Positions 51,084 to 60,101 of a stretch of 64,000 nucleotides of DNA are shown piece by piece. The translations under genes were made by a program, and so were the position numbers. Numbering within the stretch: the stretch's first letter is position 1; each line of letters starts with the position of its first letter. Location: NCBI GenBank assembly GCA_964469265.1, contig CAYXYF010000005.1, positions 30,772 through 94,771 of the forward strand, given 5' to 3'. This stretch comes from JAEYZS01 sp964469265. Its GTDB lineage: Bacteria; Bdellovibrionota; Bdellovibrionia; Bdellovibrionales; JAEYZS01. The notes under the pieces were generated by a model. That model saw nothing but the letters and a program-made list of their open reading frames with translations. It was not told the DNA's origin and ran no database searches.

Positions 51084-52379
51084 ATGATGGCAACATTAGA
51101 GTTTAAGCTACCAGATATTGGTGAGGGTGTAACCGAAGGTGAATTGATTCAGTGGCTTGTAAAAGCTGGAGATTCTGTGAACCAAGATCAACCTCTTGCT
51201 GAAATCATGACAGATAAAGCGACTGTTGAAATCCCAAGTCCTCAAAAAGGTACAGTGAAAGAGACCAAACACAATGCTGGCGATATTATTAAAGTCGGCA
51301 CGGTTATGCTTGTGATGGAAACTGGTGGAGCGAGCGCGCCAAAGCAAGCAGAACCACCTGCAACTCCAGAGGCTCCAAAGACGCAAGCATCACCATCGTC
51401 TAAACCTCAAGCAGCTGCTGCAAAAAGCAATAACGGTTCTGGCCACTTTGCTGATGTACAACCTCCAGTGGCACAAAGCCATGTTCTTGCGTCCCCAAGT
51501 ACAAGACGACTTGCAAGAGAAATGGGTGTTGATATTAATAGCCTAAAAGGAACTGGGCCTATCGGAAGAGTCACTCGTGATGATGTTTCTGGGGCAAGCT
51601 CGGGTGGTGGCCTTGAGACCTACGCAAAATCAACGCCTTCTATTCCAAGAGCAGGATATCAAGGCCCCGTGGGTGCAGTTGAAGAAAGAGTTCCACTTCG
51701 CGGTGTAAGAAGATTGATCGCCGAGAGAATGCAGCTTGCAAAACATATCGTTCCACACTTTTCTTTAATGGATGAAGCAAACGTTACAGCGCTTGTTGAG
51801 ATGAGAGAAGGTCTTAAAAAGAAAGCTGAAAAATATGGCGTTAAGGTCACTTACCTTCCGTTTCTCATGAAGGCTCTTATTGCGACAATGAGAGAGTTTC
51901 CGAAATTTAGTGCAAGCATTGATGATGAAGCCCAAGAAATTGTTTACAAGAAATATTTCAATATTGGTTTTGCAGCAGACACAGATAACGGCTTAGTTGT
52001 TCCTGTAGTAAAGAACGCAGACCAAAAAACGATTCTAGAAATCTCTCGTGAAATCGTTGAGCTTTCATCTAAGGCACGCGCAGGAAAACTAGCACCAGAT
52101 GATATGAAGGGCGGAACAATCAGTATTACAAACATTGGTAGTATTGGTGGCGCTTATGCAACTCCGATTATTAATCATCCAGAAGTTGCAATTTTAGGAA
52201 TGTATAAAATTACTGAAAAACCAATTATCAAAGACGGACAGCTTGCTGCAATTAAAGTCATGAACCTATCTATCACCGCAGACCATAGATTAATTGATGG
52301 TGCGGAGGCTGCAAGATTCCTTCAGGCGTTCATTGAGCGCTTAGAGAACCCAGGCGTTCTAATGTTGGATTTGGTATAA
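51084..52379 (+). CDS. dihydrolipoamide acyltransferase (E2) of a 2-oxoacid dehydrogenase complex
   Basis: 431 residues; AGGAGG precedes the ATGATG start pair. One lipoyl domain (MTDKATVEIP, lipoyl Lys45), a Pro/Ala/Gln linker, a peripheral-subunit-binding domain (ASPSTRRLAREMGVDINSLK), a second flexible linker, and the catalytic domain ending in ITADHRLIDGAEAARFL with its catalytic His. One lipoyl domain and this domain order suit a branched-chain or pyruvate E2. No E1 gene is next to it. Co-transcribed with lpdA, 20 bases downstream. Confidence 0.93.
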   Translation: MMATLEFKLPDIGEGVTEGELIQWLVKAGDSVNQDQPLAEIMTDKATVEIPSPQKGTVKETKHNAGDIIKVGTVMLVMETGGASAPKQAEPPATPEAPKTQASPSSKPQAAAAKSNNGSGHFADVQPPVAQSHVLASPSTRRLAREMGVDINSLKGTGPIGRVTRDDVSGASSGGGLETYAKSTPSIPRAGYQGPVGAVEERVPLRGVRRLIAERMQLAKHIVPHFSLMDEANVTALVEMREGLKKKAEKYGVKVTYLPFLMKALIATMREFPKFSASIDDEAQEIVYKKYFNIGFAADTDNGLVVPVVKNADQKTILEISREIVELSSKARAGKLAPDDMKGGTISITNIGSIGGAYATPIINHPEVAILGMYKITEKPIIKDGQLAAIKVMNLSITADHRLIDGAEAARFLQAFIERLENPGVLMLDLV

Positions 52380-52398
52380 ACAGATTTCGGAGAAAACT

Positions 52399-53841
52399 AT
52401 GTTAAATTTTGATGTTTGCGTGATCGGATCAGGACCTGGCGGATATGTAGCAGCAATTCGTGCATCACAGTTGGGTTTAAAAACTTGTATCGTTGAACGA
52501 GAAAAGCTTGGCGGTGTTTGTCTTAATGTCGGTTGTATTCCGTCCAAGGCAATGATCACGGCCTCTCATTTCTATCATAAAGTTCATAACGACGCTGCAA
52601 CAATGGGAATCAAGATCGGCGGAAAGGTTTCTGTCGATATGCCAACTCTGGCTGACTGGAAACAAAGTGTCTGTGACAGAATGTCCATGGGTGTAAACCA
52701 ATTATTAAAAGGCAATAAAGCAGAAGTCATAATGGGTGAGGCATCTTTTGAGTCAAAGGACGTGCTTGTCGTTAAATCAAAAGATAAGACTGAGAAAATC
52801 AAAGCAAAAAACTTTATTGTTGCAACGGGTTCTAGACCTATTGAAATCCCAGGATTTAAATTTGATGAAAAGACCGTGATGTCTTCCACTGGCGCGCTTG
52901 ATCTTCAAGAGCTTCCTAAAAAGCTTGTTGTTATCGGCGGCGGTTATATCGGGCTTGAAATCGCAGGCTACTTATCCAAGCTAGGAACTGAAATCACTGT
53001 TCTTGAAGCAAATAAAGATGTTTTATTTGGTGCCGCCGACAAAGAATGCGTACAAGTTGTTGTGCGAAAAATAAAAAAACAAGGCGTTACAATTTTAACT
53101 GAAGCAAAAGCAAAATCCTTTGCAAAAAAAGGAAACGGCGTTGAAGTCGTTGCAGACATCAAAGGTAAAGAAGAAAAAATTGGAGCTGATAAAATTTTAG
53201 TTACTGTAGGACGTAAACCCAACTCTGATCAAATGAACTTAAAAGGCATCGGCATTCAAATTGATGAGCGTGGTTTCTTAAAGGTCAATTCAAAGCGACA
53301 AACCAGTATTGCAAACATTTATGCTATTGGTGATATCGCTTGCCAGCCAATGCTTGCGCACAAGGCTTCCCATGAGGGAGTTCTAGTTGCAGAAGTTATT
53401 GCAGGTAAGAATAGAGCATTCGATGTAAAGACAGTACCTGCCGTGATCTTTACGGATCCAGAAATTGCTGCTGCGGGAATGACAGAAGACGAAGCCAAAG
53501 AAAAAGGGTTTGCAGATCTTAAGGTGGCAAAGTTTCCTTTCGCCGCAAACGGCAGAGCCGTTTCTATGATGGATACCGATGGTTTTATTAAGATCGTTGC
53601 AAACGCAAAAAACAACCTTGTTCTTGGGGTGCATATTGTCGGACCAGAGGCGAGCAACCTTATTTCTGAGGCGGCTTTAGCCATCGAGATGGGCGCAACA
53701 CTTGAAGACATTGCGTTGACCATCCATCCGCATCCAACACTCGGTGAGACAATGATGGAAGCTGCAGAGGCCACTCTTGGTCACGCGATTCACATCATTC
53801 AAAGACCATTAAAAGAAAAACGACCAAGCGCTCAGGCTTAG
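52399..53841 (+). CDS. lpdA: dihydrolipoamide dehydrogenase (E3)
   Basis: 480 residues. Re-oxidises the lipoyl arm, passing electrons to NAD. GSGPGGYVAAIRASQLG binds FAD, GGVCLNVGCIPSKAM has the redox disulphide, GGGYIGLEIAGYL binds NAD, YAIGDIA closes the FAD site, and HPHPTLGETMMEAAE carries the C-terminal catalytic His-Glu pair. Second gene of the E2-E3 operon; the stop is one base from that of exbD. Confidence 0.96.
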   Translation: MLNFDVCVIGSGPGGYVAAIRASQLGLKTCIVEREKLGGVCLNVGCIPSKAMITASHFYHKVHNDAATMGIKIGGKVSVDMPTLADWKQSVCDRMSMGVNQLLKGNKAEVIMGEASFESKDVLVVKSKDKTEKIKAKNFIVATGSRPIEIPGFKFDEKTVMSSTGALDLQELPKKLVVIGGGYIGLEIAGYLSKLGTEITVLEANKDVLFGAADKECVQVVVRKIKKQGVTILTEAKAKSFAKKGNGVEVVADIKGKEEKIGADKILVTVGRKPNSDQMNLKGIGIQIDERGFLKVNSKRQTSIANIYAIGDIACQPMLAHKASHEGVLVAEVIAGKNRAFDVKTVPAVIFTDPEIAAAGMTEDEAKEKGFADLKVAKFPFAANGRAVSMMDTDGFIKIVANAKNNLVLGVHIVGPEASNLISEAALAIEMGATLEDIALTIHPHPTLGETMMEAAEATLGHAIHIIQRPLKEKRPSAQA

Positions 53842-53842
53842 A

Positions 53843-54253
53843 TTATTTTTTTGAAATACTGATTGCGAATTTGGTAACCCCAGAGGATTTCACAGAGTCG
53901 ATCACTTCAATGACACGTCCGTGAGAGACATCGCTGTCCGCGGACACGATCGCTTGTATCTCTGGGTTTTGACCCACTTGTGACTTCGTTTCATTACCAA
54001 GATCTTCTATTGTCGATGGTTTGCCGTTGAGGAAAATAGATCCTGATTTATCAATGGAAATATTAAGGTGTGACGGAACAGTCTCATCACCGCTTGCAGC
54101 CTTTGGCAGATTAATTTGAACACTCGGATTCATAATAATAGGTGTAGTGACCATAAAAATTATGAGTACAACCAAAATAATATCAACAAACGGAGTGACG
54201 TTAATCTCAGATATTGGCTGATCATCATCACTTGAAGCCATTTTAGAAGCCAT
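53843..54253 (-). CDS. exbD: ExbD/TolR-type energy transducer
   Basis: 136 residues. One membrane helix with the conserved Asp (NVTPFVDIILVVLIIFMVTTPII) and a periplasmic domain (LPKAASGDETV..LNISIDKSG). Works with ExbB to use proton force for TonB-type uptake or Tol-type envelope pulling. AAGGAC precedes the ATG. No tonB or tolA gene adjacent, so the partner is elsewhere. 92 bases after exbB, containing a 7-bp inverted repeat. Confidence 0.9.
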   Translation of the reverse strand: MASKMASSDDDQPISEINVTPFVDIILVVLIIFMVTTPIIMNPSVQINLPKAASGDETVPSHLNISIDKSGSIFLNGKPSTIEDLGNETKSQVGQNPEIQAIVSADSDVSHGRVIEVIDSVKSSGVTKFAISISKK

Positions 54254-54298
54254 CGTGCTTGTCCTTTTGGTTCAGATCTTTATTACTCTATAAAATTC

Positions 54299-54332
54299 TT
54301 GCGCCGTGATTTGAACCAGAATGCAGGCGCAA
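54299..54332. other. inverted repeat between exbB and exbD
   Basis: TTGCGCC (54299-54305)/GGCGCAA (54326-54332), spaced 20 bases, in the 92-base gap between the two minus-strand genes. Could tune the exbB:exbD ratio; no T-run. Confidence 0.3.
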
Positions 54333-54345
54333 ACTCGTTAATGAA

Positions 54346-54978
54346 TTATTTTTTCTTCGAATAAGCTAGGCAAAGTTCCTTTAATCCTTCCATGCTCTGT
54401 ATCACGTAGCGGACTTGCTTTTGAAAATAGTTAAATGCAACGACCGCAGGAATTGCCACAAACAATCCCACTGCTGTCGCCACAAGAGCCTCGGCAATAC
54501 CTGTCATAATCGCTGAGCCTGAAGACTGTGAAACACCTTGGCTTACACCCAAGTCGTTGAAGGCTTTCATAATCCCTAGAACAGTTCCAAGAAGACCAAT
54601 AAACGGAGCGTTTGATCCAAGAGTTGCTAAAAAATTTAACGAGCGTTCCATCTTTTGGCGCTCAAAAATAATATGACTATTAATAATTTCTTCAAGCCCT
54701 TCTGGTCCATTCTCTTTAAGATGTCTAAACGCATGGGACAAGACACGTCCTTCAAGAGTTTGTTTGTCTTTGCTTAAATCTTCAAGCTCTTCAAGGTTGT
54801 TTGATCGAAGTGCCTCTAGGAGTTGGTTTTTAACCTTATCACTTTGGGCCTTGTAACTCTTAAGAGTCCAGTACCGTTCTATGATGATCGCGACGCTAAG
54901 AATGCTGAGTACAAGCAGTAGCCATAGGATGGCTTCAGCTCCGTTTTGAGCCACTGTAAATATCTTTTCCGTTAGCAT
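54346..54978 (-). CDS. exbB: ExbB/TolQ-type proton channel protein
   Basis: 210 residues with three membrane helices in the ExbB/TolQ/MotA pattern. The family-defining regions are NFLATLGSNAPFIGLLGTVLGIMKAF and GIAEALVATAVGLFVAIPAVVAFNYF. Forms the proton channel with ExbD. GGAGGG serves the ATG. The next gene divergently is the pseudo-sulfatase lipoprotein. Confidence 0.93.
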   Translation of the reverse strand: MLTEKIFTVAQNGAEAILWLLLVLSILSVAIIIERYWTLKSYKAQSDKVKNQLLEALRSNNLEELEDLSKDKQTLEGRVLSHAFRHLKENGPEGLEEIINSHIIFERQKMERSLNFLATLGSNAPFIGLLGTVLGIMKAFNDLGVSQGVSQSSGSAIMTGIAEALVATAVGLFVAIPAVVAFNYFQKQVRYVIQSMEGLKELCLAYSKKK

Positions 54979-55047
54979 TTTCCCTCCAAAAGGAATGATT
55001 CTAGTGGTTAAGTATCAACTTATGAGCCTGATATGGCAAGTCTTAGG

Positions 55048-55076
55048 CTGACACTGTCATAATATTTTGCTACTTT
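55048..55076 (+). promoter_or_regulatory. candidate promoter for the sulfatase-fold lipoprotein
   Basis: CTGACA (55048-55053), 17 bases, TACTTT (55071-55076), 7 bases before the ATG at 55084. No ribosome binding site, so a leaderless mRNA is possible. Confidence 0.4.
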
Positions 55077-55083
55077 TTTTGCT

Positions 55084-56856
55084 ATGAGGTTTTTAATACT
55101 GGTGGCGTTACTGATCGTGGGTTCCGTGACAGCTTGTCAATGGGACAATAAGCGTCCGTCTTTTCTTATCATCGCCATAGACTCCCTTCCGTTTGATACC
55201 ATTCAATGTAACGAGATCGAAAAATTGCGTGGGTTCAAAGACGTCTGCGAAGGGATGATTCGTTTTACCCACGCTTATACACCATCAATTATGTCCCAGT
55301 CCGCTGTGGCATCTCTTCTCACAGGTAAGTATCCCTTTGAACATGGGGTGTGGAATAATGGCTCTTCTTTTTTAAGTGCAAAATTTAAAACCTCAGCTGA
55401 GGTAGCGTACGAGCAAGACTACCGAACGGCATTCATCTCAGGGGGGCCGCCAATCTGGCGTAAGTCAGGCTTTGAGCAAGGCTTTGAATTCTTTGACGAC
55501 AATATCTTTGTCGACGTTGGTAAGTATTATCGTCCCGTCTTTGAAAACTTAAGAGTATTGCAGAATTGGTTATCTGGAATTGGAAGAGATAATTTTTTTA
55601 GCTTCATCTATCTTCCAGACCTGCAATTTCCAGAAGTTCCCACAGTCGATAACGATGGCTATCCCAGAGAGGCAACTTATACAGGGCAGCTTCAAGAAAT
55701 TGATGAATCCCTTGAAAGTTTTTTTGAATATTTAAAAAAGAACGGTAAGTGGAATAATACGTGGATTATTGTTACAGGTTTAAACGGAATTTCTCGTGAA
55801 AGCCGGCTTGATGACTTTCAGGGAACGAACCTCTATCATGAGAACACAAACGTTGCCTTATTCATTAAGCCTCCGCAAAAAGAACATCAAGTTTTTAATT
55901 GGACAATTGATTTTAATATGAACTTGGTGGATATAGGTCGCACTCTTTACGACCTATTGGACGCGAAGTTTTACGATACCACTATGACACTCTTCCAAAC
56001 CGTGAGTCTTAAACCCTCGCTTTTAAGTTCAGAAGATATTGATATTGATCGCGTATTGCTTTTTGAAAGCGGATGGCCGCAGTGGAGACGCTACGGAAGA
56101 ACATTGTTTGCTCTTCAAAAAGACAACTACTTTATGCTCTATGAAAAACCTCCAAGACTTTTTAATACCTTCATTGACCGGAACCAAATTTATCCAATCG
56201 ATATACAACAAGCGTCCATGCAGATTCTGACTCGCACGGCAAGTCAGCTTATTAGTTTGCTCAATTTCGAAGAGGGACAAAAGATTTCAAAAGATATTTC
56301 TGATAAGTACATTTTTGCAAAATCTTTTTTTGGGAAAACAAGACTTCGTGAAGATCCCGTAACCAGCCTTGAGCGCCTGTATGCGAAAACAAAAGACATT
56401 GAAGTTGCAGGGTGGCTCGCTCGATTTTATCTTGAAAATAAAAATTGGCAATCGCTCCTAAAGCTTGGAACAAATGCTCACCAGATGGATTGGGTTTGGG
56501 TCGCTTCACAAAATTTAGACCTTGTTTCTCCTGAACCTTCAAGCTGCTTAAGGCTTTTAACAGACGGCCCACCAGATATTTCTAATTACTACAGTGTCTG
56601 TAACGACAGCATGGTAATTCAATTTTTGGGTTGGGTTAAAAACAGAAATTCTGCTGAGGCTGCATCCTACAGAGAAAGCTTCTTTAAGCTCTATCGGTTT
56701 TTCAAAATGGATTTAGATATCCAAAAACTCAATATGCAAAATGGATATATCTGGGATACGGGCAAGGATAAGGCTGCAAAGCCCCACGATATTGAACTGC
56801 TCTTAGGCTTAAATAGAATGTCCCGTTACAAAGTCCTCATAGACAAACGCTTTTAA
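55084..56856 (+). CDS. sulfatase/alkaline-phosphatase-fold lipoprotein, probably catalytically inactive
   Basis: 590 residues with a lipoprotein signal (FLILVALLIVGSVTAC). The sulfatase-fold layout is clear: IIAIDSLPFDTI, then AYTPSIMSQSAVASLLTGKY, TGKYPFEHGVWNN, then a C-terminal half. Key residues are gone: the formylglycine position of the CxPSR motif reads SQSAV, and the SDHG metal site reads TGLNG. Only the first Asp (33) of the usual metal pair is kept. A pseudoenzyme on the membrane, perhaps a binding or scaffold protein. Last 200 residues unrecognised. Followed by a barrel gene 19 bases on. Confidence 0.7.
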   Translation: MRFLILVALLIVGSVTACQWDNKRPSFLIIAIDSLPFDTIQCNEIEKLRGFKDVCEGMIRFTHAYTPSIMSQSAVASLLTGKYPFEHGVWNNGSSFLSAKFKTSAEVAYEQDYRTAFISGGPPIWRKSGFEQGFEFFDDNIFVDVGKYYRPVFENLRVLQNWLSGIGRDNFFSFIYLPDLQFPEVPTVDNDGYPREATYTGQLQEIDESLESFFEYLKKNGKWNNTWIIVTGLNGISRESRLDDFQGTNLYHENTNVALFIKPPQKEHQVFNWTIDFNMNLVDIGRTLYDLLDAKFYDTTMTLFQTVSLKPSLLSSEDIDIDRVLLFESGWPQWRRYGRTLFALQKDNYFMLYEKPPRLFNTFIDRNQIYPIDIQQASMQILTRTASQLISLLNFEEGQKISKDISDKYIFAKSFFGKTRLREDPVTSLERLYAKTKDIEVAGWLARFYLENKNWQSLLKLGTNAHQMDWVWVASQNLDLVSPEPSSCLRLLTDGPPDISNYYSVCNDSMVIQFLGWVKNRNSAEAASYRESFFKLYRFFKMDLDIQKLNMQNGYIWDTGKDKAAKPHDIELLLGLNRMSRYKVLIDKRF

Positions 56857-56875
56857 TGGCAGTTATAATTTTGAA

Positions 56876-57493
56876 ATGAAATTGATTTACAGCTTATTTG
56901 TAATTGCGGCATGTTTATTCGTCTCGTCTTCAGTATTTGCAAGGTCTGAAGGGTTTGCGGGTTTTACTAAGGGTCAAACAGCGACGTCATTTTTTGCAGG
57001 GCAACCGCTCTTTGTCCGCTATTCAAATTTCATAGACTGGAAAAAAGCTTGGAGTGTTGATGCGGGTTACCACTTTGATAGCTATCCATACTTTGCTTTA
57101 AATTACGCAAGCTATTTTTATAACGTTAAAGATCATCTCCGTCAAAAAAGATCGTTTTTCAACTCTTTACTATTCTATATCGGACCTGGGGTTTTTATTG
57201 GCCCAGACTTCGGCGAAGAAAAATCCGACGAAAAAATAAAAATGGGAATCCGCGCGTTTGGCGGAGTCGAGTATATCTTTAGAAATTCACCATTATCATT
57301 TACAGCAGAAATCGGCCCAGCCTTTTTTATTGAAGGGGATGATTTTGTTGGTTTCCAAGGAATGTTAGGGGTCACTTATTATATCGGCGGCATCAAACAA
57401 AGAGTCGTAAGAAGTAAAATCCGTTCTGTAAAGCCAGTGAAAAAAGATCCATTAGACGATGTAGATGCGCGTGAATTTCGTGAGTTTGATTAA
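56876..57493 (+). CDS. secreted or outer-membrane beta-barrel-like protein
   Basis: 205 residues. Signal peptide KLIYSLFVIAACLFVSSSVFA. The mature part is aromatic-rich with alternating strands (VDAGYHFDSYPYFALNYASY, LLFYIGPGVF, AFGGVEYIF, GMLGVTYYIGG), as in small barrels. A charged basic tail (about 165-205) follows the last strand, unlike a standard barrel end, so it may be a lipid-facing barrel with a periplasmic tail. Likely co-expressed with the sulfatase-fold lipoprotein. Stop interlocked (TTAA) with the pseudophosphatase gene. Confidence 0.6.
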   Translation: MKLIYSLFVIAACLFVSSSVFARSEGFAGFTKGQTATSFFAGQPLFVRYSNFIDWKKAWSVDAGYHFDSYPYFALNYASYFYNVKDHLRQKRSFFNSLLFYIGPGVFIGPDFGEEKSDEKIKMGIRAFGGVEYIFRNSPLSFTAEIGPAFFIEGDDFVGFQGMLGVTYYIGGIKQRVVRSKIRSVKPVKKDPLDDVDAREFREFD

Positions 57494-58161
57494 AACTCAA
57501 CAACCCCGAGCCAAAATGGTTGCTGCTTATCTTGGGCTAGCTCTTTTGTATAGGACTCAAACTCTTTATCTTTCAGCGTAAGAAACCCTTCAGGAATCCA
57601 AGATTTACTGAGAAGAATTAAGTGGTCTCCAGGCTTGAATTTGAAGTTATGCACTTGAATATCAAGCGGTGAGCTGACTCCAAGGAGTTTATCAGGAAGA
57701 GCGGGAAGAAGTTGGTCAGAACTTAAGTTCAGGGAGTGATCAAGGTTTACAAAAAGCGGTAAAATGTTTTTCCCCGGTCGATTTAAAAGAATATGGGGAT
57801 GTCCCACAGTTGCAAAATACATATGTGAGTTCTTAATAACTCCAACTAAAATTTCATATCCCGTAACAAACTCAGTTTTGTTTTTTGTCTTATAAATATG
57901 GTCGTTGGCCACGAGGATGGCTGTTCGTATAGAGTTAGCAGTTTTATCGTAATGCTGAATAGATTTAAACGGCGATGTCATTTCTTGATCAAGTTTTGAT
58001 GAAACAATAAAGTCTTCTATTTGCTTTACAACGGAATCTTTAGCTTTTGTCTGTCCCCATGGGGTTATCACAATTAATATGCCTTCGCTCTCATTCCAAT
58101 GGATGGTGGGGCGGGGTCTATAGCTCTTATTTTGGACAAATGATCTTTCTTGGAATATCAT
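57490..58161 (-). CDS. PP2C-fold protein lacking metal ligands (pseudophosphatase)
   Basis: 223 residues, last gene of the six-gene FHA operon. The pattern of a Stp1-type PP2C is visible: TAILVANDHIY (the usual AN..I helix), GYEILVGVIKNSHMYFATVG, HPHILLNRPGKN, LGVSSPLDIQVHNFKFKPGDHLILLSKSW. The residues that bind metal are replaced: the DG of the first metal motif reads ITPWG, GDSR reads GHPH (120-123), and SDG reads SKS (185-187). It probably binds phosphoproteins without cutting them. Translationally coupled to the FHA gene upstream (4-base overlap). Confidence 0.65.
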   Translation of the reverse strand: MIFQERSFVQNKSYRPRPTIHWNESEGILIVITPWGQTKAKDSVVKQIEDFIVSSKLDQEMTSPFKSIQHYDKTANSIRTAILVANDHIYKTKNKTEFVTGYEILVGVIKNSHMYFATVGHPHILLNRPGKNILPLFVNLDHSLNLSSDQLLPALPDKLLGVSSPLDIQVHNFKFKPGDHLILLSKSWIPEGFLTLKDKEFESYTKELAQDKQQPFWLGVVEF

Positions 58162-60101
58162 AGGCCGTACTTTTTTAATTTAACTTTTGATTTTCTATGA
58201 TATTCCCCGTGAGGAACATCAAGATCTTGAATTTTCTTCCATTTAGATTTTGCAGATTCAATGTCACCTAGGTTTTCTTCTAAGACACTATCGCTATAAA
58301 GGTTTTTAACAATGCCTTGGAGCTCTCTTGAGTACTGTTTATGAGTTTCTTTAACATCACCGTCTGACGGATTTAGCTTCATGGCATCCTCAAGCTTTGC
58401 AATAGCGTCGCGGTAATTTTTTTCAGAGTAAAGACTTTCAGCAGACTTTTTGAGGCTGTTGATTTCAGTATTTACTCTTCGTTGCAGTTCATGCATTTCA
58501 CGTCTTGATCTTCTCTCGAGGTTTTCAGGGTCAGGAAGCGTCGATGCAATATGCCTTGAGTAGGCACTAATAGCGTCAAGGGCTCGCCCCTGTCTTTTCA
58601 ACCTTTCCGCACTAAGAAATATTTGTTTTCTTTGTGCAACGAGGCTTCGGTGACGTGCTTGTTGTTCTGCAATCTGATCTTTTCTTAAATCAACTTGCGC
58701 CGCATGTTCTAGGAGTTGGGCCGCTTTAATGTTTTCAGGGTCAAGCTCAAGAGCAGGCGCGAGACAATCTTGAAGGGCCATGCTGTTTTGATTGCCGTTA
58801 TACGACTTTTCACACTGATCTACAACTGCTGCCACTTGAGCGAACATTTGTCTTTCTTTTTGTTCGCTTCGTTCAATTTCTTTTCGTGCCATCAGTGTAT
58901 CAAGAGCATTTTTTGAATACTGTTCAAGTTCTCTTGAATCTTTATAATCGGGCGCTAAAGCTTTAATTTTTTCAAGTTCAGTTAAGACCAGCCCATACTT
59001 TCCTTGGGTATAAAGCGTCTTCGCAAGATGATAGCTTTTTTCAACTAAATCCACTTGCTCTGGTGTGAGGGTGGCAACGGGATTAGCTGGTCCTTGCTGA
59101 GATGAAGATAGCTCTTGGTTTTGCTCACTGCTACTTCCAGAAAACAAGTACACAATAAGTAAAAAGACGACAGTGCCACCAATCATAGCAATTTTCTTTT
59201 TATCTTGTGCTTTTGATAATTTAATTACTCTCTGAGCAGAAGGAAAATTGGCCGTGGCCTCAGCTGGCATTGCATGAGCTGAAGTCTCTACAGGTAAGCT
59301 AACAATTTTTTCGTTAAACAATGGATCTCTGATTTCAAATGTAAATAAGTGCTTTCCAATTTGAATCTGATCCCCAGATTTAATTTGAATATTTGTGTCT
59401 GGCTCAATTTGTTTATAATTTACAAGAGTGCCGTTGGAGCTGTTTTTATCAGTTATATAATACTGATGTTGTTTATAAAGGATTTCACAATGCTCTCTGC
59501 TTGCTTTAGGGTCGTCGATATAAATGTCACAATCTTCATCACGGCCGAGTATCCAGTAATCACCTTCAAGCCGCATTGTAAGCGTTGAGCCATCCTCTTT
59601 ACGCAGCAAAAGATATGGAACCCCAATGCTCCATTCTTCTGATGTCATTTCAGGAACAAAAGTTTTTTCTTCTTGTGAAAGATCATGTGTGTCTTCTTGA
59701 ATATCGTCAGAACCTGCATGCGGAATAAATTCTTCTGGGTTAGAATCAGCGCTAATGGCAGGGTCACTCAGTTTTTCAATTTGTTCATCACCAACTGGAT
59801 GGGTAATGATGGGCTCCTCGGTAAACAAAAACTCATAAGAAAATGTACCAAACTTATCTTCAGACTTTAATGTAAAGTAATCTGCTTCTCTATGATTAAT
59901 TTGAAGCTGTGAATATTTTGAAATACTTTGTACCGCCCATGCACCATTACTGCAGAAGAGCTTAAAGTGTTGTCGTGAAAAGACAACGTCATCTAAAACA
60001 ATATCACAGTCAGCGGATCTGCCAGCGATGTATTCTCTTGCGGGGTCAAGCTCCAGAGTCAAAAGCTCATTTTGATTTTTATAAACAATAAGCTTTGCCA
60101 C
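58158..60101 (-). CDS. membrane protein with two FHA domains and TPR-like repeats
   Basis: 647 residues from a GTG at 60101 that overlaps the previous stop (TAGTG), with GAGGGAG upstream; a frame opening at 60131 is less likely. FHA1 (about 22-95) keeps GR and SRQH but lacks the Asn-Gly pair; FHA2 (about 183-255) is complete (GRDEDCD, SREH, NSSNGT). A membrane helix (305-322) follows, then helical repeats: LYTQGKYGLVLTELEKI, then LYSEKNYRDAIAKLEDAMKL. FHA domains bind phosphothreonine. Topology puts FHA in the cytosol and repeats in the periplasm. Confidence 0.88.
   Translation of the reverse strand: MAKLIVYKNQNELLTLELDPAREYIAGRSADCDIVLDDVVFSRQHFKLFCSNGAWAVQSISKYSQLQINHREADYFTLKSEDKFGTFSYEFLFTEEPIITHPVGDEQIEKLSDPAISADSNPEEFIPHAGSDDIQEDTHDLSQEEKTFVPEMTSEEWSIGVPYLLLRKEDGSTLTMRLEGDYWILGRDEDCDIYIDDPKASREHCEILYKQHQYYITDKNSSNGTLVNYKQIEPDTNIQIKSGDQIQIGKHLFTFEIRDPLFNEKIVSLPVETSAHAMPAEATANFPSAQRVIKLSKAQDKKKIAMIGGTVVFLLIVYLFSGSSSEQNQELSSSQQGPANPVATLTPEQVDLVEKSYHLAKTLYTQGKYGLVLTELEKIKALAPDYKDSRELEQYSKNALDTLMARKEIERSEQKERQMFAQVAAVVDQCEKSYNGNQNSMALQDCLAPALELDPENIKAAQLLEHAAQVDLRKDQIAEQQARHRSLVAQRKQIFLSAERLKRQGRALDAISAYSRHIASTLPDPENLERRSRREMHELQRRVNTEINSLKKSAESLYSEKNYRDAIAKLEDAMKLNPSDGDVKETHKQYSRELQGIVKNLYSDSVLEENLGDIESAKSKWKKIQDLDVPHGEYHRKSKVKLKKYGL

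Noticed and set aside
51108..51386. Open frames opposite the E2 gene and similar antisense frames across the window
   Set aside because: They are shadows of strongly conserved genes and show no family-like sequence or ribosome binding site.
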